Below, piece after piece: positions 37,537 through 46,468 of a DNA stretch of 64,000 nucleotides. Below the pieces are notes generated by a model. The model was given only the letters and a program-made list of their open reading frames with translations, did not search any database and was not told the origin of the DNA. Origin of the DNA: Thermosynechococcus sp. HN-54 (GTDB lineage Bacteria > Cyanobacteriota > Cyanobacteriia > Thermosynechococcales > Thermosynechococcaceae); contig NZ_CP098039.1 in NCBI RefSeq assembly GCF_023650955.1, positions 2,542,001-2,606,000 of the forward strand, read 5' to 3'. Both the position numbers and the translations under genes were made by a program. Every line of letters begins with the position of its first letter. Position 1 is the stretch's first letter.

Positions 37537-38760
37537 CTACACACTGCGCAGGGCGACAATGGGATCGAGCCGTGCTGCTCGCTGGGCGGGCACAACCCCA
37601 AAAAAGAGACCAATACTGCCGGACACGCCGACCGCAAGAGCCACAGCAACGGGTGCAACCCCGGCTTCTAAGGGGGTCAGCATGGCCACCAGCATCACAC
37701 CACCTACGCCCACTCCCGTGCCAATGAGGCCACCGAGAGCCGAGAGGATTATCGCCTCAATCATAAACTGTGCCAGTATATCCTGCTGTGTGGCGCCAAT
37801 GGCTTTGCGCAGACCAATTTCTTGGGTACGCTCCGTCACGGACACCAGCATAATGTTCATGATGCCAATGCCCCCCACCAGCAGGGAAATGCCGGCGATC
37901 GCCGCCAACATCAAGGTCAGGGCATTGCTGATATTGCCGATAATTTGCAGGGCTTCCTTTTGGGTTTGAATCGTAAAATCGTCCTCATCAACAATTTGAT
38001 GCCGCAGCCGCAGTAGGTTGGTAATCTGAAACTTGGCTGCATCAATGCTTTGCTCATCGCGGGCAGACACCGAGATAAAGGTTAGGGAAATCCCATAGGG
38101 GGAGCGCTGCCCCACAATGCGGGAAGACATCGTACTAATGGGGATATAGGCCGCCTCGTCCTGATTGTTGCCAAGGAAGGCGCCCTTTTCGGCCATGACG
38201 CCAATCACCTCAAAGGAAAGATTCTTAATCCGCACCTGCTGCCCCACCGGATTTTCGTTGATAAAGAGCTTTTTCGCCAAGTCAGAGCCTAGAATGACGA
38301 CGCGGCGATGCCGTTCCACATCTTCATTCGAGATAAAACGTCCCTGTGCCACTGTAAAATTGCGCACCGAGGGAAATGTCGGTGTCGTTCCCACAATCAG
38401 CACATTTGTATTGCGTCCGCGATAGGTCACCCGTTGCTGCACTTGGATTTGCGGTGCTACCTCTTTAACCGTGGGCACTTGGGTGGCGATCGCCTCGGCA
38501 TCCTCAAGGACAAGGGTTTGGGGTATATCAAACGTGCGGTTGCGGGCTTGGGGCGTACCGGGGACGATAAAGAGGGTATTCGGACCGAGGGATTCAAACT
38601 GACTGGCAGCATAGCGCTGTGCCCCTTGACCCACGCCCACCATGGTAATCACCGCTGCATTGCCAATAATAATCCCCAGCATTGTCAGCCCACTGCGGAG
38701 CCGGTTGGCCTTGAGGGTGGCGATCGCCATGCGCACACTTTCGCCAATATCCATGATCAC
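37537..38760 (-). CDS. MacB-type ABC transporter permease
   Basis: A 407-residue protein of the MacB/LolC-like family. An N-terminal helix (about 22-45) is followed by a periplasmic MacB_PCD domain (about 48-235), then three helices with LLVGGIGIMNIMLVSVTERTQEIGLRKA, the family signature, and a C-terminal LDPIVALRSV tail. It likely works with an ATPase (absent here) and a periplasmic adaptor in efflux of a peptide, lipid or glycolipid. An ATG at 38754 (MDIGES) is an equally good start. It is followed after 22 bases by the small membrane peptide gene. Confidence 0.85.
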   Translation of the reverse strand: MIMDIGESVRMAIATLKANRLRSGLTMLGIIIGNAAVITMVGVGQGAQRYAASQFESLGPNTLFIVPGTPQARNRTFDIPQTLVLEDAEAIATQVPTVKEVAPQIQVQQRVTYRGRNTNVLIVGTTPTFPSVRNFTVAQGRFISNEDVERHRRVVILGSDLAKKLFINENPVGQQVRIKNLSFEVIGVMAEKGAFLGNNQDEAAYIPISTMSSRIVGQRSPYGISLTFISVSARDEQSIDAAKFQITNLLRLRHQIVDEDDFTIQTQKEALQIIGNISNALTLMLAAIAGISLLVGGIGIMNIMLVSVTERTQEIGLRKAIGATQQDILAQFMIEAIILSALGGLIGTGVGVGGVMLVAMLTPLEAGVAPVAVALAVGVSGSIGLFFGVVPAQRAARLDPIVALRSV

Positions 38761-38816
38761 TGCGCCGACAACGACTTTTTTACTCTAACTTGCGACGGCG
38801 AGAAGGGTGAGGCGGT

Positions 38817-39434
38817 TCATGGCTGCGGCAGGGGAATGCTTTTGCCGTTGAAGTGATTCATCGCCGCCTCCACCCCAGACTGAATGCTCAACTCAATGGC
38901 ATCCACGGCAAGGTCAAGCACAGCGGGTAAAATCGCTAGTTCAGCAGCCGAAAAATGCCCCAAAACAAAGGGCACAGCATTGCGCGGCCCCGCCTGTTGC
39001 TTCAGGCGATCGCCAAAGGCAATGCCCACCTTGAGGCGGGGAAACTGTTGGGAATGACAGTGTTGAATAATTGACTTAATGCCGTTGTGTCCGCCTGTCG
39101 AGCCACTCAAGCGCAAGCGCACCCGCCCTAGGGGCAAATCGGCATCATCATAGACCACAAGGGTTCGCTCTAGGGGTAGTTTGTAAAAATTCAACAGGGC
39201 ATGGAGAGACTGCCCAGAGCTATTCATGTAGGTGGTGGGTTTGAGGAGGCGCACCTTCTGACCCTGAATCAACGCTTCCCCCACCTCTCCCAAAAAGCGA
39301 CGTTGAGGGGTCAGTTGAATATTGTGACGCTGTGCAAGGGCATCGAGGACACGAAAGCCAATATTATGCCGCGTCGTAGCATACTCTGCCCCCGGATTCC
39401 CAAGGCCGACAATGACACAGGGCTGGAGAACCAT
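38817..39434 (-). CDS. pth: Peptidyl-tRNA hydrolase
   Basis: A 205-residue enzyme that releases peptides from stalled peptidyl-tRNA. It shows GLGNPGAEYATTRHNIGF with catalytic His (near residue 23), LLKPTTYMNSSGQS, the VVYDDADLPLGRVRLR segment, and SGSTGGHNGIKSI. The overall length and motif order match the family. It lies directly after tatA on the same strand. Confidence 0.95.
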   Translation of the reverse strand: MVLQPCVIVGLGNPGAEYATTRHNIGFRVLDALAQRHNIQLTPQRRFLGEVGEALIQGQKVRLLKPTTYMNSSGQSLHALLNFYKLPLERTLVVYDDADLPLGRVRLRLSGSTGGHNGIKSIIQHCHSQQFPRLKVGIAFGDRLKQQAGPRNAVPFVLGHFSAAELAILPAVLDLAVDAIELSIQSGVEAAMNHFNGKSIPLPQP

Positions 39435-39439
39435 GCCAC

Positions 39440-39673
39440 CTAAGCAGAGGGTTCCCGCGATGATTCGGATTCTGCCTTGGCCTGCTGTTCCTGCTCAAGG
39501 GCAGCGGTCTGCCGTCTCATTTCATCTTGGAATTCACGGGAGGCTTCCTCAAAGGCACGCTTGGTTTTGCCAAGGCTGCGACCAATTTCCGGCAGCTTTT
39601 TAGGGCCAAAGATTAAAAGCGCCACCACCAGAATCACAATCAGCTCTGGCAGACCGATACCAAAAACGTTCAT
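39440..39673 (-). CDS. tatA: Sec-independent translocase protein TatA
   Basis: A 77-residue protein with one N-terminal transmembrane helix (ELIVILVVALLIFGPKKLPE), the FGPKKLPEIGRSLG amphipathic hinge, and an acidic, helical tail. TatA pores move folded proteins across the thylakoid and plasma membranes. The length and the FGPKKLP motif are typical. It lies three bases after psbH and five before pth. Confidence 0.93.
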   Translation of the reverse strand: MNVFGIGLPELIVILVVALLIFGPKKLPEIGRSLGKTKRAFEEASREFQDEMRRQTAALEQEQQAKAESESSREPSA

Positions 39674-39676
39674 GGG

Positions 39677-39877
39677 TTATCCTAGTGCTTTCCAACTCAC
39701 GTTAACACCATCGAGGATGAGTGTCGAGTTGTAGATTTGCAAAATAATCAGCAAAAAGACAAGGAACAGCCCCATAAAGACCGCCATCAAGGGAGTGGTT
39801 CCCCAGCCGGGGGCGACTTTACCGTATTCAGAGTTCAGGGGGCGCAGGAGATCCCCTAGCCAAGTCCGTCGTGCCAT
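39677..39877 (-). CDS. psbH: Photosystem II protein H
   Basis: A 66-residue single-span subunit with the start [20 protein letters not shown], the motif [10 protein letters not shown], and the transmembrane stretch [17 protein letters not shown]. PsbH sits at the edge of CP47 and stabilises the QB site. The gene is divergent from psbN (psbN on the plus strand), the usual cyanobacterial order. Confidence 0.95.
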   Translation of the reverse strand: MARRTWLGDLLRPLNSEYGKVAPGWGTTPLMAVFMGLFLVFLLIILQIYNSTLILDGVNVSWKALG

Positions 39878-39924
39878 AAATCCCTTTTTTGAACGAGATG
39901 AACAGAGTTTTAATGTTTCGTAAT

Positions 39925-39930
39925 ATTATA
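39925..39930 (-). promoter_or_regulatory. Candidate psbH -10 element
   Basis: TATAAT reads on the minus strand from 39930 to 39925, about 48 bases before the psbH ATG. The -35 region is not consensus, so the call rests on the -10 only. Confidence 0.35.
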
Positions 39931-39963
39931 GAAGCACATCTTGCTCCCATTTAGAACGCTTCT

Positions 39964-40095
39964 ATGGAACCTGCAACAGTTCTTAGCATTGCTCTCGCTG
40001 CCGTCTGCATTGGCGTGACCGGCTATTCCATTTACCTCTCCTTTGGTCCTCCCTCCAAGGAGCTAGCGGATCCCTTTGACGATCACGAAGACTAA
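39964..40095 (+). CDS. psbN: PsbN
   Basis: A 43-residue single-span protein, reading MEPATVLSIALAAVCIGVTG at the start and ending in an acidic DPFDDHED tail. The GYSIYLSFGPPSKEL region is the PsbN hallmark. It is an assembly factor for photosystem II, not a structural subunit. It lies opposite psbH and converges on ycf4 with two bases between the stops. Confidence 0.95.
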   Translation: MEPATVLSIALAAVCIGVTGYSIYLSFGPPSKELADPFDDHED

Positions 40096-40097
40096 AG

Positions 40098-40676
40098 CTA
40101 GAGTCCCTCAACGGGGACACCCAAAAAGCTGGCGATCGTGGCGCCTTGGGTCTCGAGTTCTGCCAAGGGTAGCGGGGCACCTACGCGCGTCAGCGGGACT
40201 TCGCCGCGACCTTTAATTTTAAGGTAGAGGGCGCGTTTCGGGTTTAGCCCTTCTTTAATCACAATCCTCACGGATTGGACATCGCTGATGGGGCAGCTGA
40301 CCTCAATACGGCGATTCTTGCCCGGAAAGCCCCAGCGGAAAATGCGCACCACACCGGTTTCTTTGTTGAACTCATTAAAGCCACCGCCAATATCCCAAGC
40401 GATCGCTAGCCATAGATAGGTGGCTAATAGCAGCGCCGCCACCCCATAAAAGCCAATGGCAATGCCTTGGGGAATAAAAACCAAATCAATGGGGTTGCCC
40501 ACCGGCAAGAGGTTGCGGTGCAAATAGCTCGAGAGGCCAGCGAGAAAGAAGCCGAGTCCCCCAATGGAGACGACCATTGCCCAAAAATAGTTGCTAGGGC
40601 GGCGGGATCCCAATACCGAATAGCGCAGAACCGACTCTTGACGGGGGGATGGCTCAGTCACAGGGGAGTTCGTCAT
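40098..40676 (-). CDS. ycf4: Photosystem I assembly protein Ycf4
   Basis: A protein of about 192 residues from ATG 40676 (a TTG at 40691 adds five). Two transmembrane helices form a hairpin (about 25-45 and 68-90), followed by a hydrophilic domain with IRIFRWGFPGKNRR-like residues and a C-terminal GATIASFLGVPVEG. Ycf4 acts in assembly of the photosystem I core in the thylakoid membrane. The sequence SYLHRNLLPVGNPIDLVFIPQG is typical. Confidence 0.93.
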   Translation of the reverse strand: MTNSPVTEPSPRQESVLRYSVLGSRRPSNYFWAMVVSIGGLGFFLAGLSSYLHRNLLPVGNPIDLVFIPQGIAIGFYGVAALLLATYLWLAIAWDIGGGFNEFNKETGVVRIFRWGFPGKNRRIEVSCPISDVQSVRIVIKEGLNPKRALYLKIKGRGEVPLTRVGAPLPLAELETQGATIASFLGVPVEGL

Positions 40677-40796
40677 AGCTCGCGTTGCCAAAGTTGAAGT
40701 GCCTTACATTTTATAGAGAAACAGGTCATCTTCCCAAAGAGACACCCCCGATTTCGCCTCTAGCAGCTACGCTGGAACTAATTGTGGCGAGTTAAT

Positions 40797-40813
40797 CCTA
40801 CCCTTGAGGTAGG
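40797..40813. promoter_or_regulatory. Inverted repeat upstream of clpB
   Basis: CCTACC and GGTAGG flank the loop CTTGA, 81 bases upstream of the clpB ATG. It could be an operator or a leader hairpin. It is not a CIRCE element, whose sequence is different. Confidence 0.35.
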
Positions 40814-40893
40814 GAAGTCCGAAAAAGTGTTTTTCTTGCCATCCATACAATATAAGTAGTTAAAAACTCTAAAAAGGGGTCAAAGGGTCAGCT

Positions 40894-43509
40894 ATGCAAC
40901 CATCCAATCCAAATCAATTTACCGAAAAAGCTTGGGCAGCGATCGCCCGCACCCCCGATCTGGCCAAGCAAGCCCAGCATCAGAATCTTGAAAGTGAACA
41001 CCTGATGAAATCACTGCTAGAGCAAGAGGGTCTAGCCACACAAATTTTTCAAAAAGCAGGCTGCTCGGTGCAGCGATTGCGGGATCTCACCGATGAGTTT
41101 ATTAGCCGTCAGCCGAAAATCAGTACTCCCAGTGGTGTCTATCTAGGGCAAAGCCTCGATAAGCTCCTCGATCGCGCCGAAGACTTGCGCAAACAGTTTG
41201 GCGATGACTTTATCTCCATTGAGCACTTGGTCTTAGCCTTTGCCCAGGACGATCGTTTTGGCAAAAAACTCTTTCAGGACGTTGGTCTCACGGAAAAAGT
41301 TCTGCGGGAAACGATTCAGCAAATTCGCGGCTCCCAAAAAGTTACCGATCAAAATCCAGAGGGTAAATATGCGGCGCTAGAAAAATATGGCCGTGATCTG
41401 ACCCTGCTAGCCCGCCAAGGGAAGCTGGATCCGGTGATTGGCCGTGATGACGAAATTCGCCGCGTCATTCAGATCCTCTCCCGCCGTACCAAAAATAACC
41501 CGGTGCTCATTGGTGAGCCGGGGGTGGGTAAAACCGCCATTGCTGAAGGCTTGGCACAGCGGATTGTGGCCGGGGATGTGCCCGATTCCCTGCGCGATCG
41601 CCAGCTCATTGCTCTCGACATGGGGGCGCTGATTGCCGGTGCCAAGTATCGCGGTGAATTTGAAGAGCGCCTGAAAGCAGTTCTCAAGGAAGTCACAGAC
41701 TCCAACGGTCAAATCATCCTCTTTATTGATGAGATCCACACGGTTGTTGGTGCAGGAGCCACCCAAGGCGCCATGGATGCCGGTAACCTACTCAAACCAA
41801 TGCTGGCACGGGGTGAACTGCGCTGTATTGGTGCCACCACCCTCGATGAATACCGCAAATATATTGAGAAGGATGCAGCCTTGGAGCGGCGCTTCCAACA
41901 AGTCTATGTGGATCAACCCAGTATTGAGGACACGATCTCGATTTTGCGGGGTCTCAAGGAGCGCTATGAAATCCACCATGGGGTGAAAATTTCCGATACC
42001 GCCTTGGTGGCAGCGGCCACTCTCTCCACCCGCTACATTAGCGATCGCTTCTTGCCCGACAAAGCCATTGATCTTGTGGATGAAGCGGCAGCCAAATTAA
42101 AAATGGAAATCACCTCAAAACCTGAGGAACTGGATGAGATTGACCGCAAAATCCTGCAATTGGAGATGGAGCGGCTTTCCCTGCAAAAAGAAACCTCCGC
42201 AGCCTCGCGCGATCGCCTTGAGAAACTGGAAAAAGAGCTAGCGGATCTCAAGGAGGAGCAAAGCCGCCTCAATGCCCAGTGGCAAGCAGAAAAAGAAGTC
42301 ATTGACCGCCTGCAAGCGATCAAAGAAGAAATCGAAAGAGTCAACATCGAGATTCAGCAAGCGGAGCGCAACTACGACCTCAACCGGGCTGCCGAACTCA
42401 AATACGGTAAGCTCACCGAGCTGCACAAAAAACTAGCGGAAGCCGAAGCCAAACTGCGGGAAATTCAAGTGGGTGGTCGCTCCTTACTGCGCGATGAAGT
42501 GACGGAGGCAGACATTGCCGAAATCATCTCCAAGTGGACGGGCATCCCCGTCAGCAAACTGGTGGAGTCGGAAGCCCAAAAACTGCTGCACCTCGAAGAA
42601 GAGTTGCACAAACGGGTCGTCGGTCAAGATGAGGCGGTCACCGCAGTGGCGGAGGCTATTCAACGCTCCCGTGCCGGACTAGCGGATCCCAACCGTCCTA
42701 TTGCCAGCTTTATCTTCCTTGGCCCGACCGGTGTTGGTAAAACCGAATTGGCCAAAACGTTGGCGGCCTTTATGTTCGACACCGAAGAGGCGATGGTGCG
42801 GATTGACATGTCCGAGTACATGGAGAAACATGCCGTGTCCCGTCTGATTGGTGCGCCCCCTGGCTATGTCGGCTATGAGGAAGGGGGGCAACTCACGGAA
42901 GCGATTCGCCGTCGTCCCTATGCAGTCGTCCTCTTCGATGAGATCGAAAAAGCCCATCCCGATGTTTTTAACATCTTCCTGCAAATTCTCGATGATGGCC
43001 GCGTCACCGATTCCCAAGGGCGCACGGTGGACTTCAAGAACACGATCATCATTATGACCAGCAACATTGGATCCCAGTACATCCTTGATGTTGCCGGTGA
43101 TGACAGCCGCTACGGGGAAATGTACAACCGCGTCATGGAGGCAATGCGCGCCCACTTCCGACCGGAATTCCTCAACCGCGTGGATGAATTTATCATCTTC
43201 CACAGTCTGCGCAAGGATCAATTGCGGCAAATTGTCCAATTGCAGGTGCAACGCTTGCAGGAACGGCTGAGCGATCGCCACATGACCTTGTCTCTCACCG
43301 AGAAAGCGATCGACTTCCTAGCCGAAGTAGGGTACGACCCCGTCTATGGTGCCCGCCCGCTGAAACGCGCCATCCAGAAACAACTGGAAACTCCCATTGC
43401 CAAAGCCATCCTGCGGGGCGAGTTCTTCGATGGCGATACGATTCTGGTGGATGTGGGTGAGAACGAACGCCTCAGCTTCCGGCGCCAAGCTGAACTGGCA
43501 ACTGTTTAA
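40894..43509 (+). CDS. clpB: Chaperone protein ClpB (disaggregase)
   Basis: An 871-residue AAA+ protein that rescues aggregated proteins together with DnaK. It has the Clp N domain (about 1-150), NBD1 with Walker [10 protein letters not shown] (near 208) and Walker B LFIDEIH, the coiled-coil M domain (about 405-540), and NBD2 with Walker [10 protein letters not shown] (near 612) and the sensor region [11 protein letters not shown]. No LGF/IGL tripeptide for ClpP contact is evident, which supports ClpB rather than ClpA/C. The tail ends before a terminator hairpin. The gene is separated from ycf4 by a divergent 200-base region. Confidence 0.95.
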   Translation: MQPSNPNQFTEKAWAAIARTPDLAKQAQHQNLESEHLMKSLLEQEGLATQIFQKAGCSVQRLRDLTDEFISRQPKISTPSGVYLGQSLDKLLDRAEDLRKQFGDDFISIEHLVLAFAQDDRFGKKLFQDVGLTEKVLRETIQQIRGSQKVTDQNPEGKYAALEKYGRDLTLLARQGKLDPVIGRDDEIRRVIQILSRRTKNNPVLIGEPGVGKTAIAEGLAQRIVAGDVPDSLRDRQLIALDMGALIAGAKYRGEFEERLKAVLKEVTDSNGQIILFIDEIHTVVGAGATQGAMDAGNLLKPMLARGELRCIGATTLDEYRKYIEKDAALERRFQQVYVDQPSIEDTISILRGLKERYEIHHGVKISDTALVAAATLSTRYISDRFLPDKAIDLVDEAAAKLKMEITSKPEELDEIDRKILQLEMERLSLQKETSAASRDRLEKLEKELADLKEEQSRLNAQWQAEKEVIDRLQAIKEEIERVNIEIQQAERNYDLNRAAELKYGKLTELHKKLAEAEAKLREIQVGGRSLLRDEVTEADIAEIISKWTGIPVSKLVESEAQKLLHLEEELHKRVVGQDEAVTAVAEAIQRSRAGLADPNRPIASFIFLGPTGVGKTELAKTLAAFMFDTEEAMVRIDMSEYMEKHAVSRLIGAPPGYVGYEEGGQLTEAIRRRPYAVVLFDEIEKAHPDVFNIFLQILDDGRVTDSQGRTVDFKNTIIIMTSNIGSQYILDVAGDDSRYGEMYNRVMEAMRAHFRPEFLNRVDEFIIFHSLRKDQLRQIVQLQVQRLQERLSDRHMTLSLTEKAIDFLAEVGYDPVYGARPLKRAIQKQLETPIAKAILRGEFFDGDTILVDVGENERLSFRRQAELATV

Positions 43510-43529
43510 GTTCAACTGAAACTGATTCA

Positions 43530-43571
43530 AGAGGGTTGGGTTGGGACTTTTCCCTCAGCCCTCTTTTTTTT
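43530..43571 (+). terminator. Rho-independent terminator of clpB
   Basis: AGAGGG pairs with CCCTCT around a G/C-containing loop, and is followed by a run of T residues. It lies about 20 bases after the clpB stop. Confidence 0.75.
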
Positions 43572-43581
43572 GATCAATCTT

Positions 43582-43998
43582 TTAGTAGCCGCGGTCAAAC
43601 AGCGTAATTTTTGCCAAGAGTCCCGGCACCATCAAAAAGAGTGCCCCTAGCAGTGCCCAGAGCCGATTTCCCGTTGAGCCTTGACGCTTTCCTAAGTCCA
43701 CTAACTGCTCACGGTTGGTTTGCACTTCCAAGCGCACCGCTTCAATTTTGGCTTCTATGGTGTTCAGTTTCTCATTAATCGTGTTAAATTTTTCGTCAAA
43801 TTTTTCTTCCATTGAGTTCAGTTTCTCTTCAAACTTCGCCTCCAGAGTCTGGAACTTTTGATCAATCGTGTTGAATTTCTCCCGTATTTCCGCATGACCC
43901 ACTTTCACCTCAAGGGTGAGTTCTGCCACTTGGGACTGCATCGCCTTCATGGTCTCGAGGACTTCTGCAAGTTGCGATTGCGTGACGGGTTCACTCAT
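43582..43998 (-). CDS. Coiled-coil protein with C-terminal membrane anchor
   Basis: A 138-residue protein. Residues about 5-105 form a long coiled coil with repeats of the type EKFNTI and LEAKFEEKL; the last 25 residues contain one transmembrane helix (LWALLGALFLMVPGLLA). I recognise no catalytic motif. Similar short coiled-coil anchored proteins are common in cyanobacteria and have no defined role. The near-repeats around residues 40-85 (EKFNTIDQKF, EKFDEKFNTI) look like internal duplication. It converges on clpB; the terminator lies between. Confidence 0.75.
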   Translation of the reverse strand: MSEPVTQSQLAEVLETMKAMQSQVAELTLEVKVGHAEIREKFNTIDQKFQTLEAKFEEKLNSMEEKFDEKFNTINEKLNTIEAKIEAVRLEVQTNREQLVDLGKRQGSTGNRLWALLGALFLMVPGLLAKITLFDRGY

Positions 43999-44284
43999 GG
44001 GTGGCGTTCAAGGGGACTTAAGTTTATTCTAGAGTGAACTAACAAGTTCCATTTTCAACATCTCCATAAATGCCGAATAATTTTGGTGGTTGGCTGGGAA
44101 GCTGAGTTGTAGCCAAGGCTGGGGTAATGGGTCTTCTATAAACTGACGTGCTTCAGTACAATGATCAGGCTGGCGATCGCCCCCCTTCTGTCAACAGACC
44201 GCCTCCTCTGGGCGTTTATTTTCTGTGTTATTGAGGTCTTCCTAGAGCCTGTTGCAGACATTAAGCAATAACCAACAGTGCGGG

Positions 44285-45073
44285 TTACAACCCTTGGAGA
44301 AAGGCGAGGCGCGCCTGTGACCGTTGATCTTGGGGATCATGCTGCAAAATGTATTGGTAGTGAGCGATCGCTCCCTTGCTATTGCCCAGCTGCTCCTCTA
44401 GCCAAGCCAGATTACGACGGTAGTTGAGTTCTGCGGGTGCCAAGCTGACCAGTGTCTGGAGAACCTCCCGTGCCGCCGCCAATTGATTTGCCAAATATAA
44501 TCCTAGAGCCAACTTTGCATAGAGCTTGGGGTTATTGGGGGACTTGGCAATGGCCTGTTTCAGCTTTTCACTCGCTTGAACCAGTTTTTGCCGTTGCTCA
44601 GGAGAAAGAATTAAGCGCAGGTGGGCAATCGACCAGAGCAGGGTTCCCTCCTGTAAGGTCACGGCTGCGGGTGTGGGCATGCCTGCATTCAGGAGCTTCT
44701 GAATCCGTTTGAGCAACTCTTGGGGCGTGACGGGCTTTGTAATGTAGTCCACGGCACCCACGCCACGGGCACGAATCCGATGCACCGGATCATCCTTGGC
44801 TGTGAGCATAACAATTGGCACGCCCTCCAGTTGGGGCGATCGCCGCAGTTGGCGACAAATCTCGTAACCATCCATCCCTGGTAAATTCAAATCCAACAAA
44901 ATCAGATGCGGAGGATGGGCAATTAGGGAGGGGACTGCTGTAGTGGCATCGACAAACGTCAATACATCATAGCCAGAGCGTTGCAGGATCAGAGAAACTT
45001 GCCGTTGTACCGTGTGGCTGTCATCAATACAGGCAATGACGGGGCGGGTGGTACCCGCTGGAGTTTGAGTCAT
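44285..45073 (-). CDS. Response regulator with TPR-like output (REC-TPR)
   Basis: A 262-residue protein. The receiver domain (about 10-128) has the acidic pair in IDDS, the phospho-acceptor Asp in DLNLPGMDG, the Thr in MLTAK and the Lys in TKPV. The C-terminal half (about 180-255) is a helical TPR-like region (AKLALGLYLANQLAAAREVL, NSKGAIAHYQYILQHD). No DNA-binding domain is present, so the output is probably protein-protein contact; PatA/PixG-like regulators of pili or phototaxis have a similar REC arrangement. It is separated from IS copy 1 by about 170 bases, in which I see no gene. Confidence 0.85.
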   Translation of the reverse strand: MTQTPAGTTRPVIACIDDSHTVQRQVSLILQRSGYDVLTFVDATTAVPSLIAHPPHLILLDLNLPGMDGYEICRQLRRSPQLEGVPIVMLTAKDDPVHRIRARGVGAVDYITKPVTPQELLKRIQKLLNAGMPTPAAVTLQEGTLLWSIAHLRLILSPEQRQKLVQASEKLKQAIAKSPNNPKLYAKLALGLYLANQLAAAREVLQTLVSLAPAELNYRRNLAWLEEQLGNSKGAIAHYQYILQHDPQDQRSQARLAFLQGL

Positions 45074-45237
45074 CGTGGCCTCCCCTTCTGAAACACAATA
45101 ATTTGTTATTCGTAGAAAATTAAATAGAGATTAATCCTAAGATGGTAGGCTGTTATGTGCTATACAGGCAAGGGTAGTTTTTGTATTTTCGCTTCCTCCT
45201 AAGTGGTGATTTTTGCTATTGCTACTTACCAGAATGC

Positions 45238-45246
45238 CCAAAAAGC
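45238..45246 (+). repeat. Target-site duplication of IS copy 1, left
   Basis: CCAAAAAGC directly before the left inverted repeat; repeated at 46336-46344 after the right end. Confidence 0.9.
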
Positions 45247-46335
45247 CAGAAGTGTTGAATTCTGCAACAAAACTTAACATCCTAAGTGACAAGTAGCTCT
45301 GGCTGCCAATCAAAGCTCCAATGCACTATCGAGCAGCGGCGACTCAGTTCCAGTTGCAAATATCGCAATTTGTCTAATAGCTTCCTGCCAAAGTATTCAG
45401 GTATCTCCATTAGCTCTAAAATTAAGTACCCAATCAAAACCATATAAATCTGATTTATCACCCCATTCAAACTCTTCGTAATCAGCTTGTCTAATGATAA
45501 ATGCATCTTTAGAAACTTCCATAAGTTCTCAATCCCCCACCGATGCCGATACAGCTCACTCACTTCCTCATCACTTAGATGCATTAGATTCGTCGCAATA
45601 CGAAACTCTGTTCCATGCTCATCAAAAAATTGAACCACTCGGTATCTCTCATGATTGAGCTTCATTCTCATGTTATTCTTGATACGCACAACAAATAAAC
45701 ACTTCCTCTCACTCAGCCGCTCTAAAAATCTCCAACTCGCAAACCCTCTATCCATGATGGCAACGGCATTCTCAGGGATCATTTCTAAAATCTCGTCTTG
45801 AAAGCTTAGGTCATGTCTCTCCCCAAAAGAGACTACTGCCTTACCCAGGATGTTCTCTGTTAAATCAAATCCTGTAATTAACTTCACTTGATGGTATTTG
45901 TAGAACCAAAAGAGCTTACTCGTCAGGGTAATGACGGTTGAATCAATAGGAAACAGCATCAGACTTGAACAACGATGTCTCTTGCGAGCTTGAGACATGA
46001 GATGAGTGTAAATCCTCTCAAATAAGGTGGTTGTTCGAGTTTTGTTCGCCTTGGAAAACGTGGACATATCCACTGTAATCCCCGAATGATTCAAGCGATA
46101 AAATAAGGCTCTCATGCTGGTTAATCCTTGGTCGAGAATGTAGGTCAACCAGATTTTGAAGAACAATTGAGAGTTGAGGACGGGGTAGTCGCAAGGGCTG
46201 AGCTGCTTGAGAATAGACTTGACAAGAACTGAAAAAGATGCCATAGTAAGCTGATTACTTTTTCTTCTTTTGAGGGAAGAATACGACATTTCTTCCCTTT
46301 TTTCTAGCCTCTTAAACTATCTTTCAACACTTCTG
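45247..46335 (-). mobile_element. IS4-family insertion sequence, copy 1
   Basis: A 1,089-bp element with perfect 13-bp inverted repeats (CAGAAGTGTTGAA at each end, facing inward) and a 9-bp target duplication. Nine bases agree with the IS4 family. It carries one transposase gene on the minus strand. It inserted in the gap between the response regulator and the MFS gene, so no gene is visibly broken, although the upstream region of the MFS gene (133 bases away) may be affected. Confidence 0.95.
45282..46289 (-). CDS. IS4-type transposase, copy 1
   Basis: A 335-residue DDE transposase. The first Asp lies in FPIDST, the second in IMDRGF, and the C-terminal Y-(2)-R-(3)-E-(6)-K signature reads YRHRWGIENLWKFLK, with the catalytic Glu. 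This is the IS4-family YREK pattern. The chain continues after the signature with a basic helical tail. It differs from copy 2 by one residue (Ser11 here, Ile in copy 2). The gene appears intact, so the element may still be active. Confidence 0.95.
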   Translation of the reverse strand: MSYSSLKRRKSNQLTMASFSVLVKSILKQLSPCDYPVLNSQLFFKIWLTYILDQGLTSMRALFYRLNHSGITVDMSTFSKANKTRTTTLFERIYTHLMSQARKRHRCSSLMLFPIDSTVITLTSKLFWFYKYHQVKLITGFDLTENILGKAVVSFGERHDLSFQDEILEMIPENAVAIMDRGFASWRFLERLSERKCLFVVRIKNNMRMKLNHERYRVVQFFDEHGTEFRIATNLMHLSDEEVSELYRHRWGIENLWKFLKMHLSLDKLITKSLNGVINQIYMVLIGYLILELMEIPEYFGRKLLDKLRYLQLELSRRCSIVHWSFDWQPELLVT

Positions 46336-46344
46336 CCAAAAAGC
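46336..46344 (+). repeat. Target-site duplication of IS copy 1, right
   Basis: CCAAAAAGC directly after the right inverted repeat; matches 45238-45246. Confidence 0.9.
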
Positions 46345-46468
46345 GCCTAAAAGGATCCACACACAGGGCGTGCATTCTAGGCTGTGACGGTATATTGGAT
46401 TCAGGCTGCCAGCCCCACTGTTTGGTAACAATGAGGAAACCTGTGTTCATAGTCAGTGAGCCACAGCA

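Noticed and set aside
40836-40856. Promoter from TTGCCA and TACAAT or TATAAG upstream of clpB
   Set aside because: The spacing between the boxes is far below the usual 16-18 bases, so the pairing is not credible.
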